Source: Bacteroidales bacterium (GTDB lineage Bacteria > Bacteroidota > Bacteroidia > Bacteroidales > UBA932). From it: 55,940 nt of DNA. Positions 8,482 through 17,232 of this stretch are shown in pieces; the first letter of the stretch is position 1, and each line of letters starts with the position of its first letter. The stretch is taken from NCBI GenBank assembly GCA_024401825.1, contig JAKSKF010000007.1, forward strand, positions 1-55,940, read 5' to 3'. The notes below the pieces were generated by a model. The model saw nothing but the letters and a program-made list of their open reading frames with translations. It did not search any database and was not told the origin of the DNA. The position numbers and the translations under genes are program-made.

Positions 8482-11309
8482 CAGCCTTTCTTCTTGAGGA
8501 CAATGTTCCCGGTCCGCTTGAGCATATACGGCAGTATGGCTCCGAACTTGTCCTCGGATACCGTGAGCCGGCTCGCCTCGGGATGTTCCCTGTGCAGGTG
8601 AATCGCGTCAAACGCGCACTTGGTCGTGCAGACTCCGCAGCCTATGCACTTGTTGGGGTCCACAACGGATGCGCCGCAGCCCAGGCACCTTGCGGTCTCC
8701 CTGCGTACCTGCTCTTCGGTGAGGGTGAGGCTGTACTCGCTGAACGGCGCGGCGCCGGAGTCGACGCCGGGCTCCTGACGACCGGAATTGTCGTAGGACT
8801 CCAGCGCGATGTCCGACTTGTCAAGTTCTATGAACTGCCTGCGGTTCCTGCCTATTGTCATATGGCCGTGCTGTACAAAGCGGTGCAGGGATTCAGCGGC
8901 TTCCTTGCCCGCCGCTATCGCGTCTATGGCGAACTTGGGACCCGTGAGGCAGTCGCCTCCGGTGAAGATGTCCGGTTCGGCGGTCTGATAGGTCAACTTG
9001 TCCGCCACCGGATAGGTTCCACGGAAGAGTTCGACTTTTGTATCCTTAAGCAAATCACCAAGTTCAACGGTCTGACCTATAGCAAAGATTACGAGGTCGG
9101 CATCCGCCGTCAAGGTTTCTTCTTCATTGAAAACGGGCGCGAAGCGGTGCTGCGCGTCGAACACGGAGACGCACTTCTTGAACTCGATACCGGTCACCTT
9201 GCCTTCTCCGAGCACCTTCGAAGGACCCCAGCCGGGTTTGATTTCCACTCCGTCCGTGGCCGCCTCCTTCCTTTCCGCGGGAGATGCGGGCATTATGTCC
9301 TCCGTCTCCAGGGAGAACATTGTCACGGATTTCGCTCCGCTCCTCTTCGCCACCCTGGCCGCATCTGTCGCAACGTTGCCGCCGCCTACCACCACGACCT
9401 TTCCGTCGAGTCTGACATTGCCGGTATTGGCTTCCTTCAGGAATTCGACGGCCGTCACGGTTCCCGGGAGAGTGTCGCCTTCCACGCCCGGCCGCCTTGC
9501 TCCCTGGCAGCCGACGGCGAGGTAGAAGCCCTTGTAACCCTGAGCGCGCAGGTCCGTTATGCTGACGTCCTTCCCCACTTCCACTCCTGTCCTGATTTCG
9601 ACTCCAATTTCCCTGAGTATGTCGATTTCGGCCTTTATTACGTTCTTGTCAAGCTTGAAGGAAGGTATGCCGTATCGGAGCATTCCTCCCGGCTCCCGAT
9701 TCTTCTCGAACACGGTGGGCTTGTAACCCATCACCGCAAGATAATATGCGCAGGAAAGACCTGCGGGACCGCCACCTATTATGGCTATCTTCTCCTGCCA
9801 GGGTCCGCGGTTTGATGCAGTCACGATTTGAGGGACGAACCTCGTCTCTGCCTTGAGGTCCTGCTCGGCGATGAACTTCTTGACAGCGTCGATGGCCACG
9901 GGATTGTCTATAGTGCCGCGGGTGCAGGCATCCTCACAGCGCCTGTTGCAGATTCTTCCGCAGACGGCGGGGAAGGGATTCTCCCTCTTGATGAGTTCGA
10001 GCGCTTCGCGGTACTTCCCTTCCGCGGCCTTCTTCAGGTAGCCCTGAACCGCAATGTGGGCCGGGCAGGCTGTCTTGCAGGGGGAAGTGCCCACAGGGTA
10101 GCAGTTGATTCTGTTGTTGTCCCTGTAGTCCTCATCCCACTTGTCTTTCCCCCACTTCACGTTGTCGGGGAGTTCGTGTCTCGGATATTCCACAGGCCCC
10201 TTCCCGGTGCAGAGTTTCCTGCCGAGTTTCACGGCTCCGGCGGGACAGTACTCCACGCATCGGCCGCAGGCCACGCAGTCGGCGCTCTCGACCCTGGCCA
10301 CGTAGGCGCTGCGGGAGAGGTTGGGGGTATTGAACAGCTGCGACGTCCTCAGCGCATTGCATATCTTGACGTTGCAGTTGCAGATGGCGAAAATCTTTCC
10401 TTCTCCGTCTATGTTGGTTATCTGGTGCACGTAGCCGTTGTCCTCCGCGCGCTTGAGAATCTCCATAGCCTCGTCGTAGGTTATGTCACGGCCACGGCCC
10501 GTCTCACGGCAGTAGTCGGCCATGTCGCCGACGGCGATGCACCAGTCACGATAGTCGTCAGCGCAGCCTTCGTCCAGTTTCTTGCGTCCGTACCGGCAGG
10601 AGCAGATGCCCGCTCCTATGTGTCCTTCATAGCGCTTGAGCCAGTAGGATATGTGTTCTATGTCAACAGACTTGTTCTCGACGGATATCGCCTTCTCCAC
10701 GGGGATGACGTGCATACCTATTCCCGCTCCGCCCATAGGAACCATCGGAGTGATTTTCTCCAGGGGAAGGAAGGTCATCCGCTCGAAGAACATTGCGAGT
10801 TCCGGATGACGGTCCATCAGTTCGGTGTTCATATTGGTGTATTCGGCAGAGCCCGGGACGAACAGGGGCACCCAGTAGAACCTGTCCTCCCTGTTGTAGG
10901 TCGCGCCCTTTTCCGGGCCGTCCTTGGTGTATCTGTCGCCGTAGTCATATTCCAGCATACCGAAATACGCCAGCTTGTCCAGAAGGGCGTCGAACTCTTC
11001 CGCGGTACGGGTGTAATGCTTTTCCGCGTTCCACTGCTGCAGTTCCCTGTAGGAACGGCGCTCCCTGACCCTCAGGAATTTCTTGGAAACCACGTCGAGC
11101 AGAAGGTCAAGGGCGGCCTCCCGGGTGGCGGCGTCCATCTCGTCCTCGAACAGGCAGGCGAGCCCCCAGTATTCCGGGTCGTCCGTCGTTATGCCCTTCA
11201 CTTTTCCGGGCACCCTGTCGGTAACCTTCCGCACGAACTTCAGGAGTTTGGGATTGGGATTCTTGTCACCCTTGTGAGCGGGGACGAACTTTTTAGAAAT
11301 CTCAGGCAT
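8481..11309 (-). CDS. Multi-domain Fe-S / FAD / NAD(P) oxidoreductase (GltD/NfnB-like fusion)
   Basis: A 942-aa fusion. Residues 1-330 form a region with several Cys clusters (CSCRY near 236, CNCNVKIC near 310-317). A ferredoxin-like site CVACGRCVEYC is near 345-355. The helical GltD N-terminal domain with its own Cys ladder spans about 403-470 (CPAH, CGRICNRRCEDAC). The FAD site GGGPAGLSCAYYL is near 513 and the NAD(P) site GGGNVATDAA near 642, followed by TGGDCL near 784. A C-terminal ferredoxin motif CIGCGVCTTKC is near 888. The GltD-like core normally moves electrons between NAD(P)H, flavin and Fe-S centres. Lying between hypB and hypA suggests a role in hydrogenase-linked electron flow, but the partner is not visible. 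It starts 6 nt after hypB. Confidence 0.88.
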   Translation of the reverse strand: MPEISKKFVPAHKGDKNPNPKLLKFVRKVTDRVPGKVKGITTDDPEYWGLACLFEDEMDAATREAALDLLLDVVSKKFLRVRERRSYRELQQWNAEKHYTRTAEEFDALLDKLAYFGMLEYDYGDRYTKDGPEKGATYNREDRFYWVPLFVPGSAEYTNMNTELMDRHPELAMFFERMTFLPLEKITPMVPMGGAGIGMHVIPVEKAISVENKSVDIEHISYWLKRYEGHIGAGICSCRYGRKKLDEGCADDYRDWCIAVGDMADYCRETGRGRDITYDEAMEILKRAEDNGYVHQITNIDGEGKIFAICNCNVKICNALRTSQLFNTPNLSRSAYVARVESADCVACGRCVEYCPAGAVKLGRKLCTGKGPVEYPRHELPDNVKWGKDKWDEDYRDNNRINCYPVGTSPCKTACPAHIAVQGYLKKAAEGKYREALELIKRENPFPAVCGRICNRRCEDACTRGTIDNPVAIDAVKKFIAEQDLKAETRFVPQIVTASNRGPWQEKIAIIGGGPAGLSCAYYLAVMGYKPTVFEKNREPGGMLRYGIPSFKLDKNVIKAEIDILREIGVEIRTGVEVGKDVSITDLRAQGYKGFYLAVGCQGARRPGVEGDTLPGTVTAVEFLKEANTGNVRLDGKVVVVGGGNVATDAARVAKRSGAKSVTMFSLETEDIMPASPAERKEAATDGVEIKPGWGPSKVLGEGKVTGIEFKKCVSVFDAQHRFAPVFNEEETLTADADLVIFAIGQTVELGDLLKDTKVELFRGTYPVADKLTYQTAEPDIFTGGDCLTGPKFAIDAIAAGKEAAESLHRFVQHGHMTIGRNRRQFIELDKSDIALESYDNSGRQEPGVDSGAAPFSEYSLTLTEEQVRRETARCLGCGASVVDPNKCIGCGVCTTKCAFDAIHLHREHPEASRLTVSEDKFGAILPYMLKRTGNIVLKKKG

Positions 11310-11315
11310 AGGATA

Positions 11316-11993
11316 TCACTTGTTTTTCCAATTATTCACTTCATCGGTCAGCCATCCGGCAAGCTCGTCCACACCTTCGCCGGTCCTTGCGCAGATGGGA
11401 ATGACACGCGCGCCGGGATTGCGCAGGCTGATATGCCTCCGGCACCTCCCGATGTCGAAGTCGAAATAAGGGAGGACGTCAATCTTGTTTATGATGACAA
11501 GGTCGCACACGGAGAACATCAGGGGATATTTCAGAGGCTTGTCGTCCCCTTCCGGCACGGAAAGAATCATTGCGTTGGCGCAGCTTCCGGTGTCGAACTC
11601 GGCGGGACAGACAAGATTGCCGACGTTCTCCAGGATTACAATGTCCGTGTCCTTGAGGTCGAGGTTCCGGAGACCCTGCTCCGTCATACCCGCGTCAAGG
11701 TGGCACATTCCGCCGGTGTGCAGCTGAATGGTTTCTATTCCGGTGGCCTCCCTGATTTTCACCGCATCCACGTCGCTGTCGATGTCGGCCTCCATAACGG
11801 AAACCTTGAACTTGTCCTTTATCCTGTCTATCAACTGAATCAGGGTGCTCGTCTTTCCGCTTCCGGGCGAAGACATCAGATTCAGGAGGAACACTCCGTC
11901 GCGCTTGAGTGACGCGCGCAGTTTTTCAGCCTCCAAATTATTGTCTTCAAAGACGTTGCGCTTGATTTCTATGATTCTTACCTTGTCATCCAT
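11316..11993 (-). CDS. hypB: Hydrogenase/urease nickel incorporation GTPase HypB
   Basis: A 225-aa SIMIBI GTPase. It has Walker A SSPGSGKTS, switch Asp residues in EADIDSDVDA, HTGGMCHLDAG for metal and nucleotide binding, ENVGNLVCPAEFD, and the NKID guanine-specificity motif. With HypA it loads Ni into [NiFe] hydrogenases. The frame extends to 12068, but the ATG at 11991-11993 fits the family and lies downstream of the -7 box at 12027-12034, so the longer N-terminus would not be on the transcript. It lacks the N-terminal His-rich nickel-storage stretch of some HypBs. It leads the minus-strand series towards the NRPS. Confidence 0.93.
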   Translation of the reverse strand: MDDKVRIIEIKRNVFEDNNLEAEKLRASLKRDGVFLLNLMSSPGSGKTSTLIQLIDRIKDKFKVSVMEADIDSDVDAVKIREATGIETIQLHTGGMCHLDAGMTEQGLRNLDLKDTDIVILENVGNLVCPAEFDTGSCANAMILSVPEGDDKPLKYPLMFSVCDLVIINKIDVLPYFDFDIGRCRRHISLRNPGARVIPICARTGEGVDELAGWLTDEVNNWKNK

Positions 11994-12011
11994 ACCGTCC
12001 CCGGCAACTAA

Positions 12012-12023
12012 TTTCACGTGAAA
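12012..12023. promoter_or_regulatory. Perfect 12-bp palindrome at the hypB transcription start
   Basis: TTTCACGTGAAA is an exact inverted repeat. It lies 4-15 nt downstream of the hypB -7 box, about where transcription should begin, so a dimeric regulator bound there could block hypB. No regulator is identified. Confidence 0.4.
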
Positions 12024-12026
12024 AAC

Positions 12027-12034
12027 CAAATATA
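12027..12034 (-). promoter_or_regulatory. hypB -7 promoter box
   Basis: On the minus strand this reads TATATTTG, matching the Bacteroidota TAnnTTTG box, 33 nt before the hypB ATG. It forms a divergent pair with the box at 12047-12054. Confidence 0.6.
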
Positions 12035-12046
12035 AGGAAAAATATC

Positions 12047-12054
12047 TATTTTTG
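12047..12054 (+). promoter_or_regulatory. M13 peptidase -7 promoter box
   Basis: TATTTTTG matches TAnnTTTG and ends 28 nt before the ATG at 12083. Confidence 0.6.
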
Positions 12055-12082
12055 CGAATCCCAACCAATCAGGTAAGATTTT

Positions 12083-14116
12083 ATGTCAGATATGAAACAG
12101 AATTTCAAGAACATCATCTGCTTCGCCCTGGCGGCGAGCGTACTGTCAGCCTGCGGAAACAGGAACGAAGCCGTTCCCGCAATAGACCCGGCAAACTTCG
12201 ACCTCTCGATAAATCCCGGCGAGGACTTCTACGGCTACGCCACGGGAGGATGGCAGAAAAACAACCCCCTGAAACCTGAATTCTCCCGCTACGGCGCATT
12301 CGACGTTCTGGCTGAAAACAACCAGATAAGGCTCAACGAACTGTTCAAGGACCTGGCGGACAAGAAATCAGAAGAAGGCAGCGTGGAAAAGAAGATAGCC
12401 GACCTCTACACGATGGGTCTGGATTCCACGAGACTGAACGCCGAAGGCGCGGCTCCCGTGACGGCATATCTTCAGAGTCTTGAAGGCATAGGCTCAACGG
12501 AAGACTTTGCAATGGCCAGCGCCCGTTGCGAGCGCGACGGAGCAGGCAGCATATTCGGAATCTATGTCACTTCCGACATGAACGACAGCAACAGCAATCT
12601 CCTGTACCTCGGAGAAAGCGGACTCGCGATGCAGAACCGCGACTACTACCTGCTCGAACAGCACAGCGCCCTGCGAGACGGTTACAAGGAGTTCCTGCGG
12701 AAGATATTCAGTCTTGCGGGATATGAAGACGCAGACAGGAGGGCCGAAGACGCATTCCAGGTGGAGATGGCCATCGCCGTTCCCTACTGGTCAATGGTCC
12801 AGCAGCGGGACGTCCAGGCGCAGTGCAACCCCACAAGCGCAAGGGAACTTTTCAACGCCTACCCCAACCTCCACCTGGACTTGTATTTCCAGACACTCGG
12901 AATCGGCGAACAGGAGAAACTCAACGTTGACGAGCCTTCCTACTTCGAGGCCATCAACGCTCTGGTAGCGGTGACCGAGCCTTCCAAGCTCGCCCATTAC
13001 CTCCAGGCGCAGGTCCTCAGTTCAGCCTGCGGCGCCGTCAGCGACGACTTCTATAACGCCCGGTTCGAGTTCTTCTCAAGGCAGATGGCCGGAATCCAGG
13101 AGCCCAAGCCCCGCTGGAAGAGGGCGATGAGCGTACCCAACGGAATCCTTGGAGAAGCGGTGGGACAGATGTATGTGGCAAAATATTTCCCCGAGGCCGA
13201 CAAGGAGCGTATGCTCGGCATAGTGAAGAACATCCAGGCCGCCCTCTCCGAACACATAGCGAAGTTGGACTGGATGAGCGACGAAACCAAGGCGAAGGCA
13301 CAGGAAAAGCTCGCGGCCTTCACCATCAAGATAGGATATCCCGACAAATGGAAGGATTATTCGGACCTGGAGATAGACAGCACGCTCCCCTATTTCGAGA
13401 ACATCTGCAACGCGCGGCGATGGATGTTCGCCGACAACCTGTCGAAGCTCGGCAAGAGCGTTGACCGCGAGGAATGGTTCATGACTCCCCAGACCGTCAA
13501 CGCATACTACAATCCCACCACCAACGAAATCTGCTTCCCCGCCGGAATACTCCAGCCTCCCTTCTACAACACCGACGCTGACGACGCAGTCAATTACGGA
13601 GCCATAGGAGTAGTAATCAGCCACGAGATGACCCACGGATTCGACGACCAGGGAAGGCTTTTCGACAAGGACGGCAATATGAACAACTGGTGGAAGGATG
13701 AGGACTCAGAGGCCTTCAAGGCAAGGACCGGAAAACTCGTCGAACAGTTCAACGGAGTCGAAGTCCTTCCCGGCGTGTTCGCAAACGGAGCCGCTACCCT
13801 GGGAGAGAACATTGCAGACCAGGGAGGCCTGCGGATAGCGTACACCGCATTGCAGAATTCATTCGGCTCAGAGCATCCCTCGGACATCGACGGACTGACT
13901 GCTGAACAGAGATTCTACATAGCCTACGCCACCGTATGGGCCCAGAACATAACGGACGAGGAAATTCAGAAGAGAGTCCTGACGGACGTTCACTCCCTGG
14001 GGAAGGACAGGGTCAATGTATCACTCCGCAACCTCCAGACCTTCTTCGACGCATTCGGGATAAAGGAAGGAGACAGCATGTGGCGCCCCGAGGAAGAGAG
14101 GGTCATCATCTGGTAA
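12083..14116 (+). CDS. M13 family zinc metallopeptidase, lipoprotein (PepO/neprilysin-like)
   Basis: A 677-aa protein, normal for M13 endopeptidases. The N-terminus is a lipoprotein signal ending SVLSAC, so it works in the periplasm or at the cell surface. The N-terminal M13 domain begins with NPGEDFYGYATGGW. Catalytic motifs near the C-terminus are SHEMTHGFDDQGR (HExxH) and GENIADQGG, which supplies the third zinc ligand. The last residues, VIIW, lack the Cys of the usual CxVW end. An in-frame ATG nine bases later (12092) would give a more typical MK-start signal. Such enzymes cut peptides of limited length. mtnN follows 17 nt later and may be cotranscribed. Confidence 0.95.
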   Translation: MSDMKQNFKNIICFALAASVLSACGNRNEAVPAIDPANFDLSINPGEDFYGYATGGWQKNNPLKPEFSRYGAFDVLAENNQIRLNELFKDLADKKSEEGSVEKKIADLYTMGLDSTRLNAEGAAPVTAYLQSLEGIGSTEDFAMASARCERDGAGSIFGIYVTSDMNDSNSNLLYLGESGLAMQNRDYYLLEQHSALRDGYKEFLRKIFSLAGYEDADRRAEDAFQVEMAIAVPYWSMVQQRDVQAQCNPTSARELFNAYPNLHLDLYFQTLGIGEQEKLNVDEPSYFEAINALVAVTEPSKLAHYLQAQVLSSACGAVSDDFYNARFEFFSRQMAGIQEPKPRWKRAMSVPNGILGEAVGQMYVAKYFPEADKERMLGIVKNIQAALSEHIAKLDWMSDETKAKAQEKLAAFTIKIGYPDKWKDYSDLEIDSTLPYFENICNARRWMFADNLSKLGKSVDREEWFMTPQTVNAYYNPTTNEICFPAGILQPPFYNTDADDAVNYGAIGVVISHEMTHGFDDQGRLFDKDGNMNNWWKDEDSEAFKARTGKLVEQFNGVEVLPGVFANGAATLGENIADQGGLRIAYTALQNSFGSEHPSDIDGLTAEQRFYIAYATVWAQNITDEEIQKRVLTDVHSLGKDRVNVSLRNLQTFFDAFGIKEGDSMWRPEEERVIIW

Positions 14117-14133
14117 CAGGAGTCCGACCCGAT

Positions 14134-14781
14134 ATGAGAATGAAAAAGGCGGGGGTAATAGTCGCGATGCAGAAGGAACTCGGTCTCATCGGTCCGCTGC
14201 CCGGGACAGAAGGCGTGCAAATCCGCACGGTACTGTCCGGGATGGGAAAAGTCAACGCGGCGGTTGCGACCCTGAAACTGATTATGGAATTCAGACCGGA
14301 TTTCATACTGAACGTGGGCGCCGCCGGCAGCCTGAACCCTGACTGTGTCCTGGGGACGACTGTCCTTGGCGCCCGGACTTCCTACCACGACGTATGGTGC
14401 GGAGCGGAAGCGGGTGAAAACGGCGCGCAGGGAATTGCAGTGGATTTCGATGCCGACCCGGGTCTTCTTGAAAAGGCGGCGTCCCTCCTTCCCGGAGCAA
14501 GAGTCGGCAGGATTGTCACCGGCGACCAGTTCTTCATAAGTGAAGAGGAGGACAGGAGGCAGAAGACCCTGTACCCGGACGCCCTTGCGGCGGATATGGA
14601 ATCGGCCGCAATCGCCCAGACCTGTCAAATGGAGGGAGTTCCCTTCCTTTCCATAAGGGTCATCAGCGACATTCACTCGGATGCCGGACAGGCGGAGAGT
14701 TACGCTTCGTTCTGGGACGGGGCCTCAAGTCCGGCCGGGGAAGCCTTCAGGTCCATCCGCAGAATCATCCCGTTGCTTTAA
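14134..14781 (+). CDS. mtnN: 5'-methylthioadenosine / S-adenosylhomocysteine nucleosidase
   Basis: A 215-aa cytoplasmic enzyme that cleaves adenine from MTA and SAH in methyl-cycle detoxification. Motifs are the opening VIVAMQKEL, VNVGAAGSL, the substrate-binding MESAAIAQ with the conserved Glu, and VISDIHSD with the catalytic Asp. The start is ATG 14134; an ATG at 14140 is possible, and the frame further upstream lies inside the M13 gene. It is 17 nt after the M13 stop and converges with rmuC across the repeat at 14793-14952. Confidence 0.92.
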   Translation: MRMKKAGVIVAMQKELGLIGPLPGTEGVQIRTVLSGMGKVNAAVATLKLIMEFRPDFILNVGAAGSLNPDCVLGTTVLGARTSYHDVWCGAEAGENGAQGIAVDFDADPGLLEKAASLLPGARVGRIVTGDQFFISEEEDRRQKTLYPDALAADMESAAIAQTCQMEGVPFLSIRVISDIHSDAGQAESYASFWDGASSPAGEAFRSIRRIIPLL

Positions 14782-14792
14782 GGTACACTACC

Positions 14793-14952
14793 CGGCCCTG
14801 CCGGGACCGTGGCAAGGGAGGAATTGATTTGCGGAGGCAAATTGAAGTTCGACAAGTCTGCTGTCGGCCCTGCCGGGACCGTGGCAAGGGAGGAATTGAT
14901 TTGCGGAAGCAAATTGTATCCTGACGAGTCTGCCACGGTCCCGCAGGGCCGG
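14793..14952. repeat. Tandem 52-bp repeats plus inverted partial copy (hairpin-forming intergenic element)
   Basis: Copy 1 (14793-14844) and copy 2 (14865-14916) are 52 bp each, differ at a single base, and repeat with a 72-bp period. A partial copy at 14931-14952 is inverted and pairs with the first about 22 bases of either copy, missing one C. The result is a long GC-rich stem-loop between the convergent mtnN and rmuC genes that could also end transcription from both sides. The 14-mer CTGACGAGTCTGCC at 14921-14934 recurs exactly at 37941-37954, in another intergenic gap, suggesting a dispersed family. Confidence 0.8.
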
Positions 14953-14972
14953 AGTTCAAAAGCGGCGTGGAA

Positions 14973-16349
14973 TCACGAATTATCTGAAGAATCCGGGGAA
15001 AGGAGGTGCGGAGTCCCGAAAGCGTCGGGAGCAGGAAGACTCTTCTTCCCCTTGACCCCCAGCGAGACAACCTCGCGGGCGGCGTGCAGGATGCTCTGTC
15101 CGCTCTCGGATATCTTGGCCGCGCCCTTGTCGTAGAAATTCCTGGCATCCTCCAGTTTCCTCCCCATCTGGGCATAGGCGTCACAGAAATCCGCCACCCT
15201 GTCAATCATCCTCTGAGCCGCCGTGATTATCTTCTCCTGATTCCTCGCCTGCTCAGTGTTGACCCAGGCGGAGCGCACCAGATTGAGGAACGGAATGAAA
15301 GTCTCTTCCGAAGTAATCAACACACCTTTCCTGAACGCATTCGCAACCACAAGAGGGTCCTTCTGACGCGCCAGGACGAGAGCGTTCACGTTGGGCACAT
15401 ACATCACGGTATAGTCCAGACATTTGTGGCCCGGCCTGAGGTATGAGGCATAGTCCTTCCGGGAAAGTCCCTCCACCTGGTCGTTCACGGCCTTGAGATT
15501 ACGGACTGCGGCATCCTCGCGGGCGGCGTCGTCCTCAGCGGACATATAGTCGGACAGAGCGTTCAGGGAAACCTTGCAGTCCACAATGATGTCAGTGTTG
15601 TCAGGGTAATGCAGTATGAAGTCCGGACGCATCCTCTTGCCGGTGTCTTCGTTCTTCACTATGAGTCCCAGCTCATTGCGCAGAGTCTCCTCCCTGTCGA
15701 AGTCGCGCCCTTCCCTCAGGCCCTCGTCCGCAAGGACGTTCGCCAGCTGCGTCTCTCCCCAGCACCCCTGCATCTTGTTCTGACCGCGGAGCGCCGAAGC
15801 CAGGTTGTCCGCCTTCTTCCCTATGTCCGAGGTACTGTCCTTCAGGTTCTTGACCGCCTCCTCCAACTTGGTCTTCATCTCGGTCGAAGACTCGGTCTGT
15901 GTCTTCTTGCTGGCCTCGAAGGCAGTCTTCATATCCTGGAGATTCTTGTTGAAATCGCCCGCTATCGTACTGAAAGACTCCTTCGCGCTCTTGCTGAACT
16001 CCTCCTGACGGGCCTTGAGAACCTTCTCGCTCTCGACGGAAATCTGGTTCTTGACGGCATCAAGCTGCTGCTTCAGGGATTTCTCGTACACTTCCCTCTC
16101 CTCCTCCAGCCTGGTCCGGAAATCACGTTTCATATCCTCTATCGTCCTGTTCCCGCGTTCCACGTCCTTCTCCAGCAACTTTACCTTGAGTTCGGATTCG
16201 GCAAGGGACGAACGGAGTTCCTGAACGGTCCTGTCTTTCTGCTCCGAAACGGATGAGAATCTCCTGCGGGCAAGAAGAAACGCCGCGAGGGCAGAGAAAA
16301 GGCCGGCTGCGGCCGCAACGGCTATGACGGAAATGACAAAAGATGACAT
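14973..16349 (-). CDS. rmuC: DNA recombination protein RmuC
   Basis: A 458-aa protein. An N-terminal membrane segment (about 5-27) is followed by a long coiled coil rich in Glu, Lys and Arg (about 30-190), then the RmuC nuclease-like domain with GCWGETQLANVL, RPDFILHYPD, DCKVSLNAL and VMYVPNVNAL. The Asp-x-Lys of VDCKVSL is consistent with a restriction-nuclease-like core. RmuC limits inversion at short inverted repeats in E. coli. It starts 3 nt after the esterase gene, so the two are likely cotranscribed. Confidence 0.93.
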   Translation of the reverse strand: MSSFVISVIAVAAAAGLFSALAAFLLARRRFSSVSEQKDRTVQELRSSLAESELKVKLLEKDVERGNRTIEDMKRDFRTRLEEEREVYEKSLKQQLDAVKNQISVESEKVLKARQEEFSKSAKESFSTIAGDFNKNLQDMKTAFEASKKTQTESSTEMKTKLEEAVKNLKDSTSDIGKKADNLASALRGQNKMQGCWGETQLANVLADEGLREGRDFDREETLRNELGLIVKNEDTGKRMRPDFILHYPDNTDIIVDCKVSLNALSDYMSAEDDAAREDAAVRNLKAVNDQVEGLSRKDYASYLRPGHKCLDYTVMYVPNVNALVLARQKDPLVVANAFRKGVLITSEETFIPFLNLVRSAWVNTEQARNQEKIITAAQRMIDRVADFCDAYAQMGRKLEDARNFYDKGAAKISESGQSILHAAREVVSLGVKGKKSLPAPDAFGTPHLLSPDSSDNS

Positions 16350-16352
16350 AGT

Positions 16353-17192
16353 TCAGTGTTTTTTGTATTTTTCCCTGGGAATCGGGTCCCCGGGCGTGAG
16401 TTTATCGTAAACGTTTTCAAAATCCGCATTGGAAATTCCGGCTCCGGGGTGCATAGGGCGGCCTTTTTCCGCAAGACTGTGGCTGAACAGCCAGTCATAG
16501 AAAACCGGCAGATAGAAGGCCCGGGCAAGGATACCGTGGGAGAAGCCGGACAGCCAGTCGTAGAGCAGCCTGCCGTTCTTGCGCCTGACGAGCATATCAT
16601 CCACCACCTTCTTGGAATCTTTCAGGGGCACTGACTTGTCGGCAGTGCCGTGGATAATCCACAACGGCAGTTCCGACAGGGACGAGAAGTCCTTGAGCGA
16701 GGTTCCCCCGCAAAGCGATATTCCGGCCGCCAGCCTGTCGGGATAGGTGCCGCAGAAATCCATTGTGCCGAAACCGCCCAGGCTCATACCCATAACATAG
16801 ACCCGGGAACTGTCTCCTCCGTATTCCGTAAGGCACCAGTCCAGCAGGTTCAGGAGTTTCTCAGGGTTCCAGGGGCCGTCGGGATTCTGGGGCGCAATCA
16901 CGTTGGCCTCAAGCTCGAGCCCGCGTTCCAGCGCATCCAGCGTCCCGTACTTGAAGAGCATCTGCAGATTGTTTCCGCAAAGACTCCGGCCGTGAAGGAA
17001 TATGACCGTGGGAAGATTGTTGCTCTCCGCATCGAGAGTGTCCGAAGGACTGTAATACCAGAAATCGTATGAGCCCTCCACCACTCCCGTGTGGGAGATG
17101 AACCTGCGCGCGGACCCCTGGCCGGAAACAATCAGCAGAAGGGCAAGGACGGCGAGGAACCTGCGAACGGGACTTTGTACCATAGACTTCAT
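16353..17192 (-). CDS. Secreted alpha/beta hydrolase (carboxylesterase/phospholipase type)
   Basis: A 279-aa protein with an N-terminal signal peptide ending near GSA. Motifs are the oxyanion strand VIFLHGRSL, nucleophile GMSLGGFGT (GxSxG), acid HGTADKSVP and catalytic His in FSHG. The length and motif order fit polyhydroxybutyrate-depolymerase-like or feruloyl-esterase-like enzymes; the substrate is unknown. A TATATTCG box ends 6 nt before the ATG, implying a very short leader; the in-frame ATG at 17183 would allow about 15 nt. It is followed by rmuC. Confidence 0.85.
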   Translation of the reverse strand: MKSMVQSPVRRFLAVLALLLIVSGQGSARRFISHTGVVEGSYDFWYYSPSDTLDAESNNLPTVIFLHGRSLCGNNLQMLFKYGTLDALERGLELEANVIAPQNPDGPWNPEKLLNLLDWCLTEYGGDSSRVYVMGMSLGGFGTMDFCGTYPDRLAAGISLCGGTSLKDFSSLSELPLWIIHGTADKSVPLKDSKKVVDDMLVRRKNGRLLYDWLSGFSHGILARAFYLPVFYDWLFSHSLAEKGRPMHPGAGISNADFENVYDKLTPGDPIPREKYKKH

Positions 17193-17198
17193 TTGGGG

Positions 17199-17206
17199 CG
17201 AATATA
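17199..17206 (-). promoter_or_regulatory. Esterase/rmuC -7 promoter box
   Basis: Minus strand TATATTCG, a one-base variant of TAnnTTTG, only 6 nt from the annotated ATG at 17192. Confidence 0.4.
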
Positions 17207-17232
17207 TGAAATATCGGGCTCAGAGACAAATG

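Noticed and set aside
9828-11912. A 694-codon open frame on the plus strand opposite the Fe-S/FAD gene and hypB.
   Set aside because: It has no recognisable domain, lies wholly antisense to two clear genes, and is a common artefact of high-GC coding DNA.
14765-15205. A minus-strand frame with a repeated peptide KSIPPLPRSRQGR.
   Set aside because: The peptide repeat is simply translation of the 52-bp DNA repeat and the frame overlaps rmuC and mtnN.
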